Source: a virus. From it: a stretch of 43,131 bases of DNA. Positions 24,701 to 37,100 of this stretch are shown here, piece after piece. The position numbers were made by a program, and so were the translations under genes. Each line of letters opens with the position of its first letter. The first letter of the stretch is position 1. The notes below the pieces were generated by a model that was not told where the DNA came from, ran no database searches, and saw only the letters and a program-made list of their open reading frames with translations. The DNA lies in IMG/VR virus record IMGVR_UViG_3300023174_000295, positions 1 through 43,131 of that record; one strand, 5' to 3'.

Positions 24701-25193
24701 ACCAATGCCATCACCTCCAACCATTGACGAATTAGGTACAGCATATAACAGTCTTCAAAAATATAAGATGATATCAGACAACGTGATTCTAAATTCAGTG
24801 GTGTTCAAACCCTTGTTCGGTGCCAAGTCTTCGCCCGAACTACGTGCCACTCTCAAAGTTGTGCGCAGTTCAGCGTCGGTTGTAAGCGTCAGCGAAATCA
24901 AGAGTCGCATGGTTGCTGCCGTCAACGAATATTTTACCATTGACAAATGGGACTTTGGGCTTACATTCTTCTTCTCAGAATTGGCAGCCTACTTGCACAA
25001 AGAGTTAGGTGATATTATCTCCACAGTGGTACTGGTGCCACAAGATCCGCTGAAGAGTTTTGGCGACTTGTATGAAATACGTTGCCAACCCAACGAGATA
25101 TTTGTAAATGCAGCCACGGTCAACGACATTGAAGTCATTGATGCATTGACCAGCAGTGAATTAAGAACCGCACCAAATAGCGGGGTAGTATAA
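21786..25193 (+). CDS. 6: Baseplate wedge subunit gp6
   Basis: 1135 residues. The N-terminal block, YRIYYPENFNDYIESSEFVA-like in wording (here IRIYYPENFNDYIESSEFVA), then LLDVMAFMGQSLSFRNDLN and ENFLDTAERRDSVVQLANLV, followed by SYTPKRNQEAQG, is the conserved start of T4 gp6. The C-terminal region with LFGAKSSPELRATLKVVRS and DIISTVVLVPQDPL also fits. gp6 dimers form the inner iris ring of the baseplate that triggers sheath contraction. T4 gp6 is 660 residues, so this homologue has about 470 extra residues in the middle, beta-rich and acidic. It lies between gp25 and the giant gp7-position gene and ends 2 nt before the latter's ATG. Confidence 0.92.
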   Translation: MAKTTRQTAIFGVEDWKRIYQTYREADFQSYDFETLRKSFIDYIRIYYPENFNDYIESSEFVALLDVMAFMGQSLSFRNDLNIRENFLDTAERRDSVVQLANLVSYTPKRNQEAQGYLKVFNVSTTENVIDFNGQNLSGITVNWNDVTNANWQEQFTVILNAALVDSQRFGKPGATKNILGVETQEYSLNLVPGYLPVVPFTATVDGTSMTFEAVSSTFQNEDYVYEPAPRPSGIFNVLFRTDRLGYGSPNTGFFFYFKQGTLQNQDFNLGERISNRVVAVNIEGINNDDVWLYQLDDVGNIQFEWDKVPSLYSAAVEQLAPDARKFFAVTSRTNDQINLNFGDGVFTEIPVGTFRSYVRASNGLQYIINPEEMQAIQISIGYVSRTGRLETITFTCGLSQPVSNAASRESLADIKSRAPARYYTQNRMVNGEDYNNFPYTLFGTIIKSKAVNRSSIGTSRYLDLVDITGKYSSTNIFASDGLIWENTASPSFTFTFVDKNDISNIIVNAVEPALSSRGMLEFYYQNFLRPSLIPIGIKWQQSTTALNETTGYFEFIASGAPAPIGPQTSDNKKYMTQGSLIKFVPPAGYYFDANNRLKLGVPVLPNDKIVLWATVSALILDGTNFGTGNLANGQGPVVLNNFIPTGAIPTQVIPKFITDLPTTLEQSMIDQIELYRNFGIGFDNLTGTWYLITSQNLNPATTFSLANAQDQSGQGLDNSWLVAFETDGVTYTVSYRALQRFWGSVLQTRFFYDGSQAVYDPRTGSVINDFINCLKTNNLPDVSLPLNNDVIMDIIGQPIQSDGYIDDFQVQISFKDFDNDGVADDPDYFETLVAPEINPTTKYVFFQQTVDFDNLERYLPLNKGQVISDYATLDQIELAKAEYSDGQYFYAYDDLVFYELDIAFNGVRTLTQVEGLVARVGRQDLYFQYRHNAPLNRRIDPGSSNIIDIYLVTSAYYNSYQNYIKDSTGTVPMPSPPTIDELGTAYNSLQKYKMISDNVILNSVVFKPLFGAKSSPELRATLKVVRSSASVVSVSEIKSRMVAAVNEYFTIDKWDFGLTFFFSELAAYLHKELGDIISTVVLVPQDPLKSFGDLYEIRCQPNEIFVNAATVNDIEVIDALTSSELRTAPNSGVV

Positions 25194-25195
25194 CA

Positions 25196-28100
25196 ATGGC
25201 ACAAACAAGAATTCGTACAGTAGATTTTCTACCAGAGATTTTCCGCACACCGACCAACAGACAGTTTCTGTCTGCTACATTGGATCAACTGGTTCAGGAT
25301 CCCAAGCTCAAACCCACACAAGGGTTCATTGGCCGTCGTGTTGGCCCAGGTGTCAATCCCAAAGAAAACTATGTACTTGAACCCACAAAGACTAGAACTG
25401 ATTATCAGCTCGAACCTGGCGTGGTATTTCTCAAGCCCAACACCAACACAGTTGAAACAGCGGTAACTTATCCTGGCCTAGTCGATTCCATCAAGGTCAA
25501 AGGCGGCGCAACAACACGTCAAGATCGTCTGTGGGAAAGTGAATATTACAGTTGGGATCCCTTTGTTGACCTAGACAAATTTATCAACTTCAGTCAGTAT
25601 TATTGGTTGCCAGGCGGTCCTGATTCTGTAGACGTATCTGCAGCCATTGTGCCGTTGACAGATGATTTTACTGTGACTCGCAATGCCACAAATTATACGT
25701 TCAGCGGTGTTGCTGGCACAAATCCAACTATTACTTTGGTTCGCCAGGGAACCTATGATTTTAACGTACAACAAACTGGACACAACTTCTGGATACAAGC
25801 AGTTCCTGGCGTATCAGGTGTGCTGCCACAAACTCCAAATCAAAGCAGCCGAGAGGTACTGGGCGTAATCAACAACGGCGATGACAACGGAACCATTACT
25901 TTTAATGTTCCTGCTAAAAATGCTCAAAACTTTTATTATCAACTTGCTGACAGCGGTCAAGTTGATTTTGCTACCAGCATACAGTTTGATGAAATCAACA
26001 ACATCTATGTCAGCGAGTTTATTGAACAATATGGTGGCATTGACGGAGTCAAAGACCTTGACGGTCGTACTGTAATTTTCTTAACCAATGCTGGATGGTT
26101 TTACAGCGGCTTGTTTGACAGTGCTGGTCAAGCCTACGATACCACATTGTTTGATGAAACTGTTGAAATTTCTCTGGACAGTCAACGCTACAGCGTGTGG
26201 CGCATCAACTATGTCTACGATGACGATCCACTGAATCCCTATATCAAACTCACTGTGGACCGACCAGTGCCCAATCTCAGCCGACTGCTGACCTTGTATG
26301 GTAACCAATATGCCAACATTAGCTTTTATAAAAATGCTGGTGGGCTATTTGAACAAATTCCATTGATCACAGCAGATCTTGATGTTTTATACTACCAAGA
26401 TGCCAATAATCCAGCACTGTTTGGTATTATTAGACTGGTAGATCAATCCGGAGATCAAGTAATAGACATTGATGAAATCATTGGTCAAAAAAATTACACA
26501 AGCCCCAATGGAGTAACGTTTTCCAACGGATTGAAAATCCAATTCCAAGGAACAACAATTCCGTCCAGCTACGAACAGCAAGAGTACTATGTGGAAGGTG
26601 TAGGAACTGCCATTGAGTTGATTCCTGTAAGAAGTTTGATAACTCCAGAAACATACACTCGTTCCAGCACAGTTCCCTATGACTCAGTGCCCTACGATGC
26701 AACTCCGTTTGATGACACATTGAATGCGCCAGTAGATCAAGATTACATAACCATCAATCGAGCCAGTAAAAATTTAAATGCTTGGACTAGAAGCAATCGC
26801 TGGTTCCACGTGGACATTATCAATGCCACTGCACAGTACAATAACACTGTACCGTTTCTTGACAACAATGCTCGGGCCAAACGACCAATCTTAGAATTTG
26901 TACCTGATCTTAAACTTTTTGATTTTGGAACGCAAGGCATTGAGCCAATCAACATCATTGATTTCCGTGAAACTGATGCGCTGACCAATATCAATGGCAG
27001 CATTGGCTACAGCGTTGATGGCTATTCGTTTGCCACCGGTTCTCGTGTGATCTTTGCCGCAGATCGAGATCCAGAAGTTAGAAATAAAATCTATGAAGTA
27101 ACTTTCATACAGCCATCGCCAGGCGCTACTCCAGTCATTGACTTGTCACCGGCAGACCTTAACACACCTGATTCTCCTTATGATGTTGTGACAGTGTGTC
27201 TGAGTGGTATTACTTTGCAAGGAAAGAGTTTTTGGTTCAACAGTGAAACCTGGGTTGAGGCACAGGAAAAAACAGGAGTAAACCAACCACCGTTGTATGA
27301 TGTTTATGATGGCAATGGGTTTAGTTTTGGTAATCCGTTAGTTTATCCTAGTACGTCTTTCCGCGGAACCAAGCTGTTTAGTTACGCACCCGGCGAAGGT
27401 GTCACAGACAAAGTTATTGGACAACCGCTCAAATATCTTACCATCAACAACGTAGGCGATATTGTATTTGATAACAATCTTTACATTGATACTTTTGTGT
27501 ATGTTGAAGACACTATTAGTATTGAGGAATCCATTGGCAATGGTTTTGTGCGTCAATATCTAGACCGTGTAAATTTCAAACGACGCATTGGTTGGGAAAC
27601 AGCTGATACCACTGTGGTATCTCGCCAGAGCTTTTCTTTTACCTATACTGGTGTTCCGCTGGTCATTGATATTCCTGTCAAGGAAGACAGCACTACTATT
27701 CCGGTCAAAGTTTATGTCAATGCTGTGTTCCTTACCACAGAAAATTATACCTATGAAGTGCAGGCAAACAACAGCACAGTTATTACTTTTATAAATCCGC
27801 CTGCGCTTGACTCCAGCATTGAAGTCACAGTGGTCAGTGATGTAGCCAGCCCCACTGGTTTTTATACAGTGCCATTGAATCTTGAAAATAATCCGCTCAA
27901 TGATCAAGTCACCACAGTGACGTTGGGCACCGCAAGAAACTATTACAATGGTATCTGTCAGAATTTACGCACATTCAGTGGAGAGATCAACGGAATCAAC
28001 AACACACGCGATCTTGGCAATCTCATCCCCTATGGCGATCAGATCATACAAAACAGCGCACCTGTGTTGTTGCCAGCATTATTTGCCAACAACACAGAAT

Positions 28101-31100
28101 ACGATTTTTTCCAGTCTTTGGAATTCACATCATACCAATATCAAAAGTTTAAGAATCTATTGGTTGACACAGTGATCAAGAATGATTTCCAAAATATGAC
28201 TGTGGCCGAAATACTGGATGCCTGCGTAACACAGATTAACTTTGGTAAAACTGAGCTCTCTCCGTTCTACTGGAGCGACATGTTGCCCACTGGAGAAACT
28301 TATAAACAAACCACTTATACAGTTACTCCTATTACCACAGACACATTTGATACTCTGTACACATACGATCTTACTTCTGCCAACTATCAAGCTATTTTAG
28401 TTTATCTAAACAATGAACTATTGCTTGGTGATTCGATAGAATACGAAGTAGCCACCGACGGAGCTCGAGTAACTATTTTGGTTCCACTGGCAGTGGGAGA
28501 CGTTGTTGTCATTAGAGAATACGAAAACACCATTGGCAACTATGTGCCTACTACCCCAACCAAGATGGGAATGTATCCTGCATTCATACCAGAGATATAT
28601 CTAGACACTACCTACGTAACGCCAACCGAAGTCATACGTGGACATGATGGTAGCATCACTGTGGCCTATCAAGATATTCGCGATGATATCTTGTTGGAAT
28701 TTGAAAAGCGCATCTACGATAATCTCAAGGTAGAACGGTTAGATATTCCGCTGACCTACACTGATGTAGCTCCGGGACAATTCCGTACTACAGATTACAC
28801 ACAGGAAGAAATTACCACAATCATGGGCACAAGTTTCTTGGCCTGGGTTGGTGCTAACAAGTTGCCTTACAAAGATCAGGATTACATTCCTACCAATCAG
28901 TTTACTTGGAACTATAGTTCAAGTTTGAACAAACTCAACAACGAAACATTGTTGGGCGCCTGGCGCGGCATTTACAATTATTTCTATGACACTGATGCGC
29001 CCAACACTCGTCCTTGGGAAATGCTGGGCTTCAGTGAGCGACCAACATGGTGGGAACAAGAATATGGTCCAGCTCCATATACATCAGGCAACATGGTGTT
29101 GTGGGAAGACCTAGAAGCTGGCCGAGTGATGGACCCATTGGTTCCATATATCATACCAAAGTATCGTCGTCCAGGATTGACAAACGTTATTCCAAGTGAC
29201 AGCGAAGGCAATTTGTTGCCACCATATGCAGTCATGGTTGGCGAATACGATCCAGGCAGTTTCCGTAAGAGTTGGACAGTGGGCGATGACGGTCCAACTG
29301 AAAATGCATGGCGCACTTCCAGTGCATGGCCGTTTGCTGTACAACGATTACTGGCCTTGACTAAACCAGCCAAGTATTTTACATACTTTGCTGATAGAGA
29401 TACCTATCGGTTCAACCAAGAACTTGGACAATGGGTCTATGGTGGAAGATCTCGATCCCCAGCCGGTGCTGGACAGATCACTGTGTATGGCGCTGGCGAA
29501 CCCAAGCACAGTTATCTAAATTGGATCGTTGATTACAACAAGGTCATTGGAAAAGAAACCACCACAGCATTGAGCGAAATTTTAGTTAATATAGATGTAC
29601 GTCTTTGCTATCGAATGGCAGCATTCTCTGACAAACAATACATTAAGATCTTTACTGAAAAATCAAGCCCCAACAGCTTGAATACCAGTTTGCTATTGCC
29701 CGACGAAAGCTATCAGCTCTTGCTGTATAAAAATCCAACCATTGCTTCTTTGACCTGGAGTTCGGTGATTATACAGAAATCAGAGTTAGGCTACACAGTA
29801 TATGGATATAGCACTACCAAACCTTATTTTGAAATAAGAGCCAGCATACCCAACGGCAATTATAGAACCATCACTGTGAATGACACTGTGGTGCGAGTTC
29901 CTAACGATTACAGCGACACAGTGGTTCAAGTTCCCTACGGTTATGAATTTGTGGGTGTAAATTCTGTAGTTGATTTCTTGTTGAGTTACGGTGCATTCTT
30001 GAACGCACAAGGCATGACCTTTGAAGATCAAGAACGAAATCGTATTCTTAACTGGAGTCAAATGGCACAAGAGTTTATCTACTGGAGTCAGCAAGGCTGG
30101 GCAGTGGGTAGCTTGATCAATATCAACCCTGTGGCCAATGTATTAAACGTTGTCAAACCTGGATTGATCGCCGAACCTCTCAGTATCACAGCGCCAGAAG
30201 ATATATTGCTCAATCAAAACAAGCAACCATTGCAAGGCCAAGATTATGTGGTTGAAAGATATGAAAATGATTTCACACTGAATGCAGTTAATAACAGTAC
30301 ATTCAGTTATCTCAATGCCAAGTTTACTGCCTATGAAAATTTAATTGTGTTTGATAATACCAGTATTTTCAATGACTTAATCTACGATCCAACCACAGGA
30401 GCACGTCAGAGCAGATTGTTGTTTACTGGGTACACTACCTATGACTGGAACGGTAGCTTGGATGCACAAGGCTTTATTCTTAACCAAGATAACATTCAGC
30501 CTTGGATACCCAACAAGAGTTATACCAAAGGACAGATAGTCAAGTACAAAGATGCCTACTGGTCAGCAGTAAAAATTATTCCTCCGCAGGAAAAATTTGA
30601 TTTCCAGTTCTGGCTCAAGAGTGACTACGCAGAAATACAAAAAGGGCTGTTGCCCAACGCGGCAACATCTGCAGAACAAGTGCGTGGATTCTACAACACC
30701 AAACAGGCCAATCTTGAACGAGATGCTGATTTGTTTTCGTTTGGACTGATTGGATTCCGTCCACGACGTTACATGCAGAATTTGAATCTTGACGACATCA
30801 GTCAGGTCCAACTGTACCAACAGTTCCTGGGAATCAAAGGTACAACACAAGCCACAGATTTATTCACCAAAGCCAATCTTGGTAAAGAAGTTGCTGAATA
30901 TGAAATCTTTGAAAACTGGGCAATTCAGCGAGCTGTGTATGGCGCCAACGCCAACCGCAGTTACTATGAACTGCGACTTAACCAAGCTCTGTTGCAAGGA
31001 AATCCCTCAACCATACAAGTGATTGAACCTCAACAGTTTAGCACTGCTGATCAAACAGTGTTGGTAAGCAATCTCTGGAAAGAAAGTTATCCAATAACAT

Positions 31101-34100
31101 CGCCAGACATACTGCCAACTACTTTTTTAAATGCCACAGATGTGCAATTACCAACAGCAGGTTATGTCAACTGGAATGACGCTGACATCAAATTATTTGA
31201 TTTTACCGAACTCACTGCGCTGATTGCAGACATTGAAAATATCACAGTTGGCACCAGCGTGTGGGTGGCCAAAGACAACAATTACGACTGGAATATCTAT
31301 AGAAACAATCTTGTTCTGTACAACATTGTACAAGTTCGAGACAATCTCAACGGAACCAGTACTTTGAAATTTGCCAACCAGCACGGTTTGACAAAGAATC
31401 AAAAAATTGTGGTAAAATACTTTGGCCAAGGCGTTGATGGTGCTTATCGTGTGTTATCTGTTCCATCACTTGACACTATCACAGTTGCTTTGACATTGGG
31501 AGGTGCAGTAACTCAACTCACTGGTATTGGAGTTTGTTTTGTCCTTGAAACCATGCGAGTTAAACAAGCTTCAGATGTTTCAACACTGATCTATGCCAAT
31601 AGTTTACTACCAGGCAATCGTGCTTGGGTTGATAATGACGGTACAGGCCATTGGGTTGTTTACGAAAAAATAAATCCATTTACTGTTGCACCTCCATTGA
31701 ATCCTCTTGAACCAGAGTTGAATTCTAGGTATGGTAGCGCCATCACTCAAGGATTTGGCGGCTTTGGCGCATTGGTTGGTGCACCTGGGTACAACAACGA
31801 CGTTGGAGCAATCTATGGATTCACCAAAGGTGGCATTACAGAATATGTAGAAACTGTGGTGTTGTCTCCAGGTGCCAGCAATTTTGAAAACTTCGGTAGC
31901 GCAGTAACATCAGGCGGAAATCAGTGGGGCGCCGCTGGTGCTGCCAACAGTTGGGCCAAGCAAGGCTATGCAATAACAGTCAATAGAAATTCTAGTTCAG
32001 GTGATTACTTGTTGAGTCAATTGATCACTGAAGTTCCTTATAGACTATATCAGGCCACTGGCAACGGAGTAACATTTACCTATACTCCAACTGGAGTTAC
32101 CTTGACTGATCCAACCAAGGTCAGCGTGGTAGTTAGCGATGTGGTTAAAGTTCGCGGAACAGATTGGAACATTGTTGGATCAACTGTGGTGTTTACTACT
32201 CCACCTGCACTTAACTCTTCAATCAATATTTTTAATTACGATGAATACAGTTACGATCTAAAGATCAGCAGTGACGAGCGTTGGTTATATGTTGGAGCAC
32301 CAGGTGGAAATAGAGTCTATGCGTATAACCGCATAGATGTTCAATCGCAGACTAAAAACTTTGTAGGTGATGCCGAAACCACAGACTTCTACATTGCCGA
32401 TGTTATCATAGTTGATGACGATTCATCATCAGGTGGTATTGGTGGTACACAAATTGGTGTTACTGTAAACAATATACCCAAAACACTGGGTGTTGATTTT
32501 GACTATGTTGATGGAACGGTGATGTTTGGAACAGCACCAAACATTGATGACAAAATACGTGTCATACGTTTGTTGAGTAAAACATTCTTCCCCACAGTAC
32601 CTACTACCACATTTAGTTTCACAGATCTTTATACTGTAGATGATATCTACAGTTTCAGCGTTTATGTAAACAGTATTTTACAACGTCCGAACATGGATTA
32701 CACATTTAATCCATCGACCAAAACAATCACATTTGTTTCAGGCGCAGTCACAGGAACAGTATTGGTCAATTCCTCAACACACTTCAAGTATGTTGATTAT
32801 ATTGACAACACCACAGTTGGTGGGTCTTTGCCTGTTGGTGCAAGATTTGGTCACAGCATAGGTTCCACTACAGACGGACGTCAGTTGGTAATTGGAGCAC
32901 CAAACGACACAGCTGATAGCAAATTGTTAGCCGGTCAAGTTTATCAGATTGACAGAAGTGTTGAAAGATTTACAGTAACAGATACCGCACAAACTCAATA
33001 TTCAACATTACGAAATTTCAACGGACCTGCCACAGTCAAGGTCAATGCTACATTCTTGATACCTGATGCATTTAATAACAATGGTCAATTCACTGAAGTA
33101 GATTCTAACACTGTGAATATCACAGCACCGTTGAACGTTGGCGATGTCATCGAAATAGAAACCAACACTTTCAAATTGATGCAGGCTATAGCATCAAATG
33201 CACCACAAGCCGGTGCAGTATTTGGAACAGCCGTTGATCAGTGTCCAACTAATTGCAGTCTTTACATTGGACAACCCAATGATTCTTCTGTGGTTCCTGA
33301 AGCAGGCAGCGCAGAAAGATTTGTCAATCAAAGCAGATTATACGGAACCATAACTGGAGTCAACCAAACACCCACACTGACTCCTGGCAATACCATAAGA
33401 ATCAATCAAGTTGATATTGCAGTTCCAACGCCTGATACATGGAACAGTGCATTGACCTGGACCGCAGGATCATTTGTAATTTACAATTCAACAATTTACA
33501 AAGCACGGAGAGCGGTGCCAGTATCAATCAGCATTTCTGATACCACATACTGGGCGGCCTCAAATTGGCTGGAGCTATATGCAGATGCAATCAACACAGC
33601 CTCTGAACCCAACAGCATTGGACTTATTGAAATTCCAAATGCTCAGGCCTTGGTCAGCAACGGATATCTCACAATTTCTGTGCTTAATTCAGATGCGGCT
33701 GTGCCATTCACACAACTCACTGTGTTACCGGGCATTGGCAATGCATTCTACGACATTGGATTTGAAACACAATACTACGCTCAGACTATTCAAGCACCAG
33801 GACAAATTGCCTATTCACACTTTGGAGCATCATTGGATATCAGCGATGATTCGTTGACATTGATTGTTGGAGCTCCTCAAGGAACCGCATTTAAACCAAC
33901 AACCTTTGATGGCGGCACCACTTATTTTGACAGTAAAGCCACAGAATATTTTGATCCGCTTAATGAAAGTGGTGTAGCTTATACCTACGATTTGTTATCT
34001 TCAGCCAACGGCTCGATATACAATCCAAGTAAATTTGTATTTGGGCAACAAATCTATGATGAAACATTGTCAAGTCTTGACGAATTTGGAACAGCAGTTA

Positions 34101-37100
34101 GTTATTCCAACGGTATCATGCTCATTGGTTCACCACAAGACGATCTCAATGACAGCGTAGGAGACTATGGAAAAGTTGCCAAACTTAACAATGTAAACAG
34201 ACTTCCTACTTGGAATGTGGTCTACAGACAGACTCCTATTGTTGACGTTAACCTAGTCAACTCGGTGTTTATGTACGACAAGCTACAATCAAAAGTCACA
34301 CAATACTTTGATTTTATTGATCCGTTGCAAGGTAAAATACTTGGCGCGGCACGACAAAACATTGACTATCTAGGCGCACTTGATCCTGCGGCCTACAACA
34401 CAGGCGAAATCAACAACTATGGCGATACTTGGGTAGAAAATCACCTTGGAGAAATTTGGTGGGATCTTTCAACAGTGAGATTCATAGACTATCATCAAGA
34501 CAGCATTGAATACGCTAGCCGTCGTTGGGGACAACTGTTCCCAGGATCAACTGTGGATGTGTACCAGTGGGTTGAAAGCCCAACACCGCCTGCGGAGTAT
34601 CAAGGACCGGGCACAGTTTACAGCACTACCAGCTATACCATATCAAGCAAACTAGATGCATTGGGAACATTTGTTGCTCGTTACTACTTCTGGGTCAAAG
34701 GTATTCCAGAAGTAGCATCCAGACTCAAGAAGACATTGAGTGTACAAGCTATTGCACAGTACATTGAAAATCCTCGCAGTTCGGGTATTTCATATGTGGC
34801 CTTTTTAAGCCCAAGTACCACAGCAATTTACAATGGCAGAGAGTATATCAGCGCACAAGATACCATAATGCAAATTGAGTTTGACAAAATTGCCAACTCA
34901 GACAATGTTCACGTTGAATACGATCTCATTGCCGCACGTAACCCGGACAGTTTCTTGGTCGCTGGTCTGTATCGCAAGATGCTGGACTCATTCTGCGGCG
35001 AGGATACTCTAGGCAACAAGGTTCCTGATCCAAATTTAAGCCCAGCTGATTTGTATGGAGTACAATTCCGTCCACGTCAAAGTTTCTTTGTTGATCGTTT
35101 CTTGGCCTTGCAAAACTATTTAGAACGAGCCAATGCTATAATGGCACAGTACCCATTGAGCGACAGTAGATCATTTGCATTGCTCAACAGTTCTGAGCCA
35201 GAGCCTACTTCTGCGTCAGGTGAGTGGAACAAACGAGTACTAACATATCAAGAACTCACATTCCAAGACCTCACTGAAGTACCTGTGGGATACAAATATC
35301 TTGTGGCCACCGACTCGACCAATGATGGATTATGGACTATCTATACCGTGGTATTGGGCAGTGCATTGCTAGGGTCGCCCAAAGAGTTATTGCTTACCCG
35401 TGTACAGAATTATGACACCCGTCTCTATTGGGAATACATTGACTGGATACAGCCAGGATACAATGCCGGCATCAAACCAGTGGCCGAGGTTGCTACCTAC
35501 AATGATTTGTTACGCTTGACAATACCCAATGGTTCCAGCGCCAAAGTCACACGCAACAGTTTTGGTAAGTTTGAAATTTATCAGTACTTAGATGGCGTTT
35601 GGATTCGCGTGGTGCTGGAAGACGGCACTGTAAGAATCAAAGAAACTATTTGGAATTACACAGCAGGACGATTTGGCTTTGACGTTGAAACCTTTGACAG
35701 TCAGTACTTTGATCAATTCCCTGGCACAGAAACACGACAAATTATCAAAGCCATCAATGAACAATTATTGATTGATGAGTTGGCCATCTTCCGCAATTCG
35801 TTGCTGTTGCTGGTGTTTGAATTCATACTCACAGAACAGATTGCTCCAGACTGGTTGTTTAAGACCAGCTTGATTGATGTCAATCACAAGATCCGTGATC
35901 TGTTACCGTACCAGATTTTCCGCCAAGACAATCAGGACTTTGTGTTGGATTACATCAGAGAGGTCAAGCCATACCACGTCAAGATCAAAGAGTTCAATCT
36001 TCGTTACGAAGGTATTGACACCTATGAAGGCAACGTCACAGACTTTGATTGCCCAGCTTATTACAACACCAGCTTGGAAAACTTTGAAGCACCTGCGTTA
36101 GACAATTCAGATCCTCCAAAGTACAGCAATAGTGTACCATCCAGTGACCCAATATGGTATCAATTGCCATGGAGCCAGTGGTATCAAAATTACACACTAC
36201 AACTACAAGGCGCTGATGTTATAGAACCCGGGGCAGGATACACTGTTCCACCACAGATTACCGTAGGTATGGAATGGCTACCAACAATGTCTGTAACAGC
36301 CGGCGAACAAATTTTCCATCAAAATTATTTGTACACTGTGGTTGAATCGGGTGTTACAGGCACAGTTGGACCAACCTTTACCAGTGGCACAGCAACAGAT
36401 GGAACAGCAACTCTGGGCTATGCTGGCCTGCGTGCCAAAGCAGTGGCGCGAGTAAACACAGCCGGACAACTAGTTGAAGTCATAGTAATCACTCCAGGAT
36501 CTGGATATATTGTCACCCCAAACATGACTGTGTCTGGCGGCAATGGCACAGGTGCTCGCGTTGTTCCGGTACTAGGCAATGAACTAGTTCGCAACATCCT
36601 GACAGTTATCAAGTATGATCGTTACAATTATACCAGCCAGGTAGTAGATTGGACAGCCAACACCGCATACAATGCAGGTCAATTGGTACGATTCCAAAAC
36701 AACGTTTACAGTGCTATCTTTTCAATCATCAACAGTGGTACAATTTTTGATCCAACTGAGTACACTCTAGTAGACGAGTCTACTTTAGATGCCGCTGATC
36801 GTGTGATTGGCTTGTACACACCTAGTCCAAATGAACCAGGACGTGAGCTGGCTCAAGTCATCACAGGCATTGACTACCCTGGTGTACAGGTATTTGGGCC
36901 ATTGTTTACCCAAAATACTGGCTACGATGTTGGTAACTTTGATATCAACCCATATGACAACATTGACTATGGTCCAGAAGGCAAACCAACCTATGCTGAA
37001 TCTATATTAGATGTCATTTACGAAAGCCAGTTCACTGACACCTATCTTGGCACAAGGCCCACAGATATCAATGTCGAAGGCGGTGAGTTCATTGACACAT

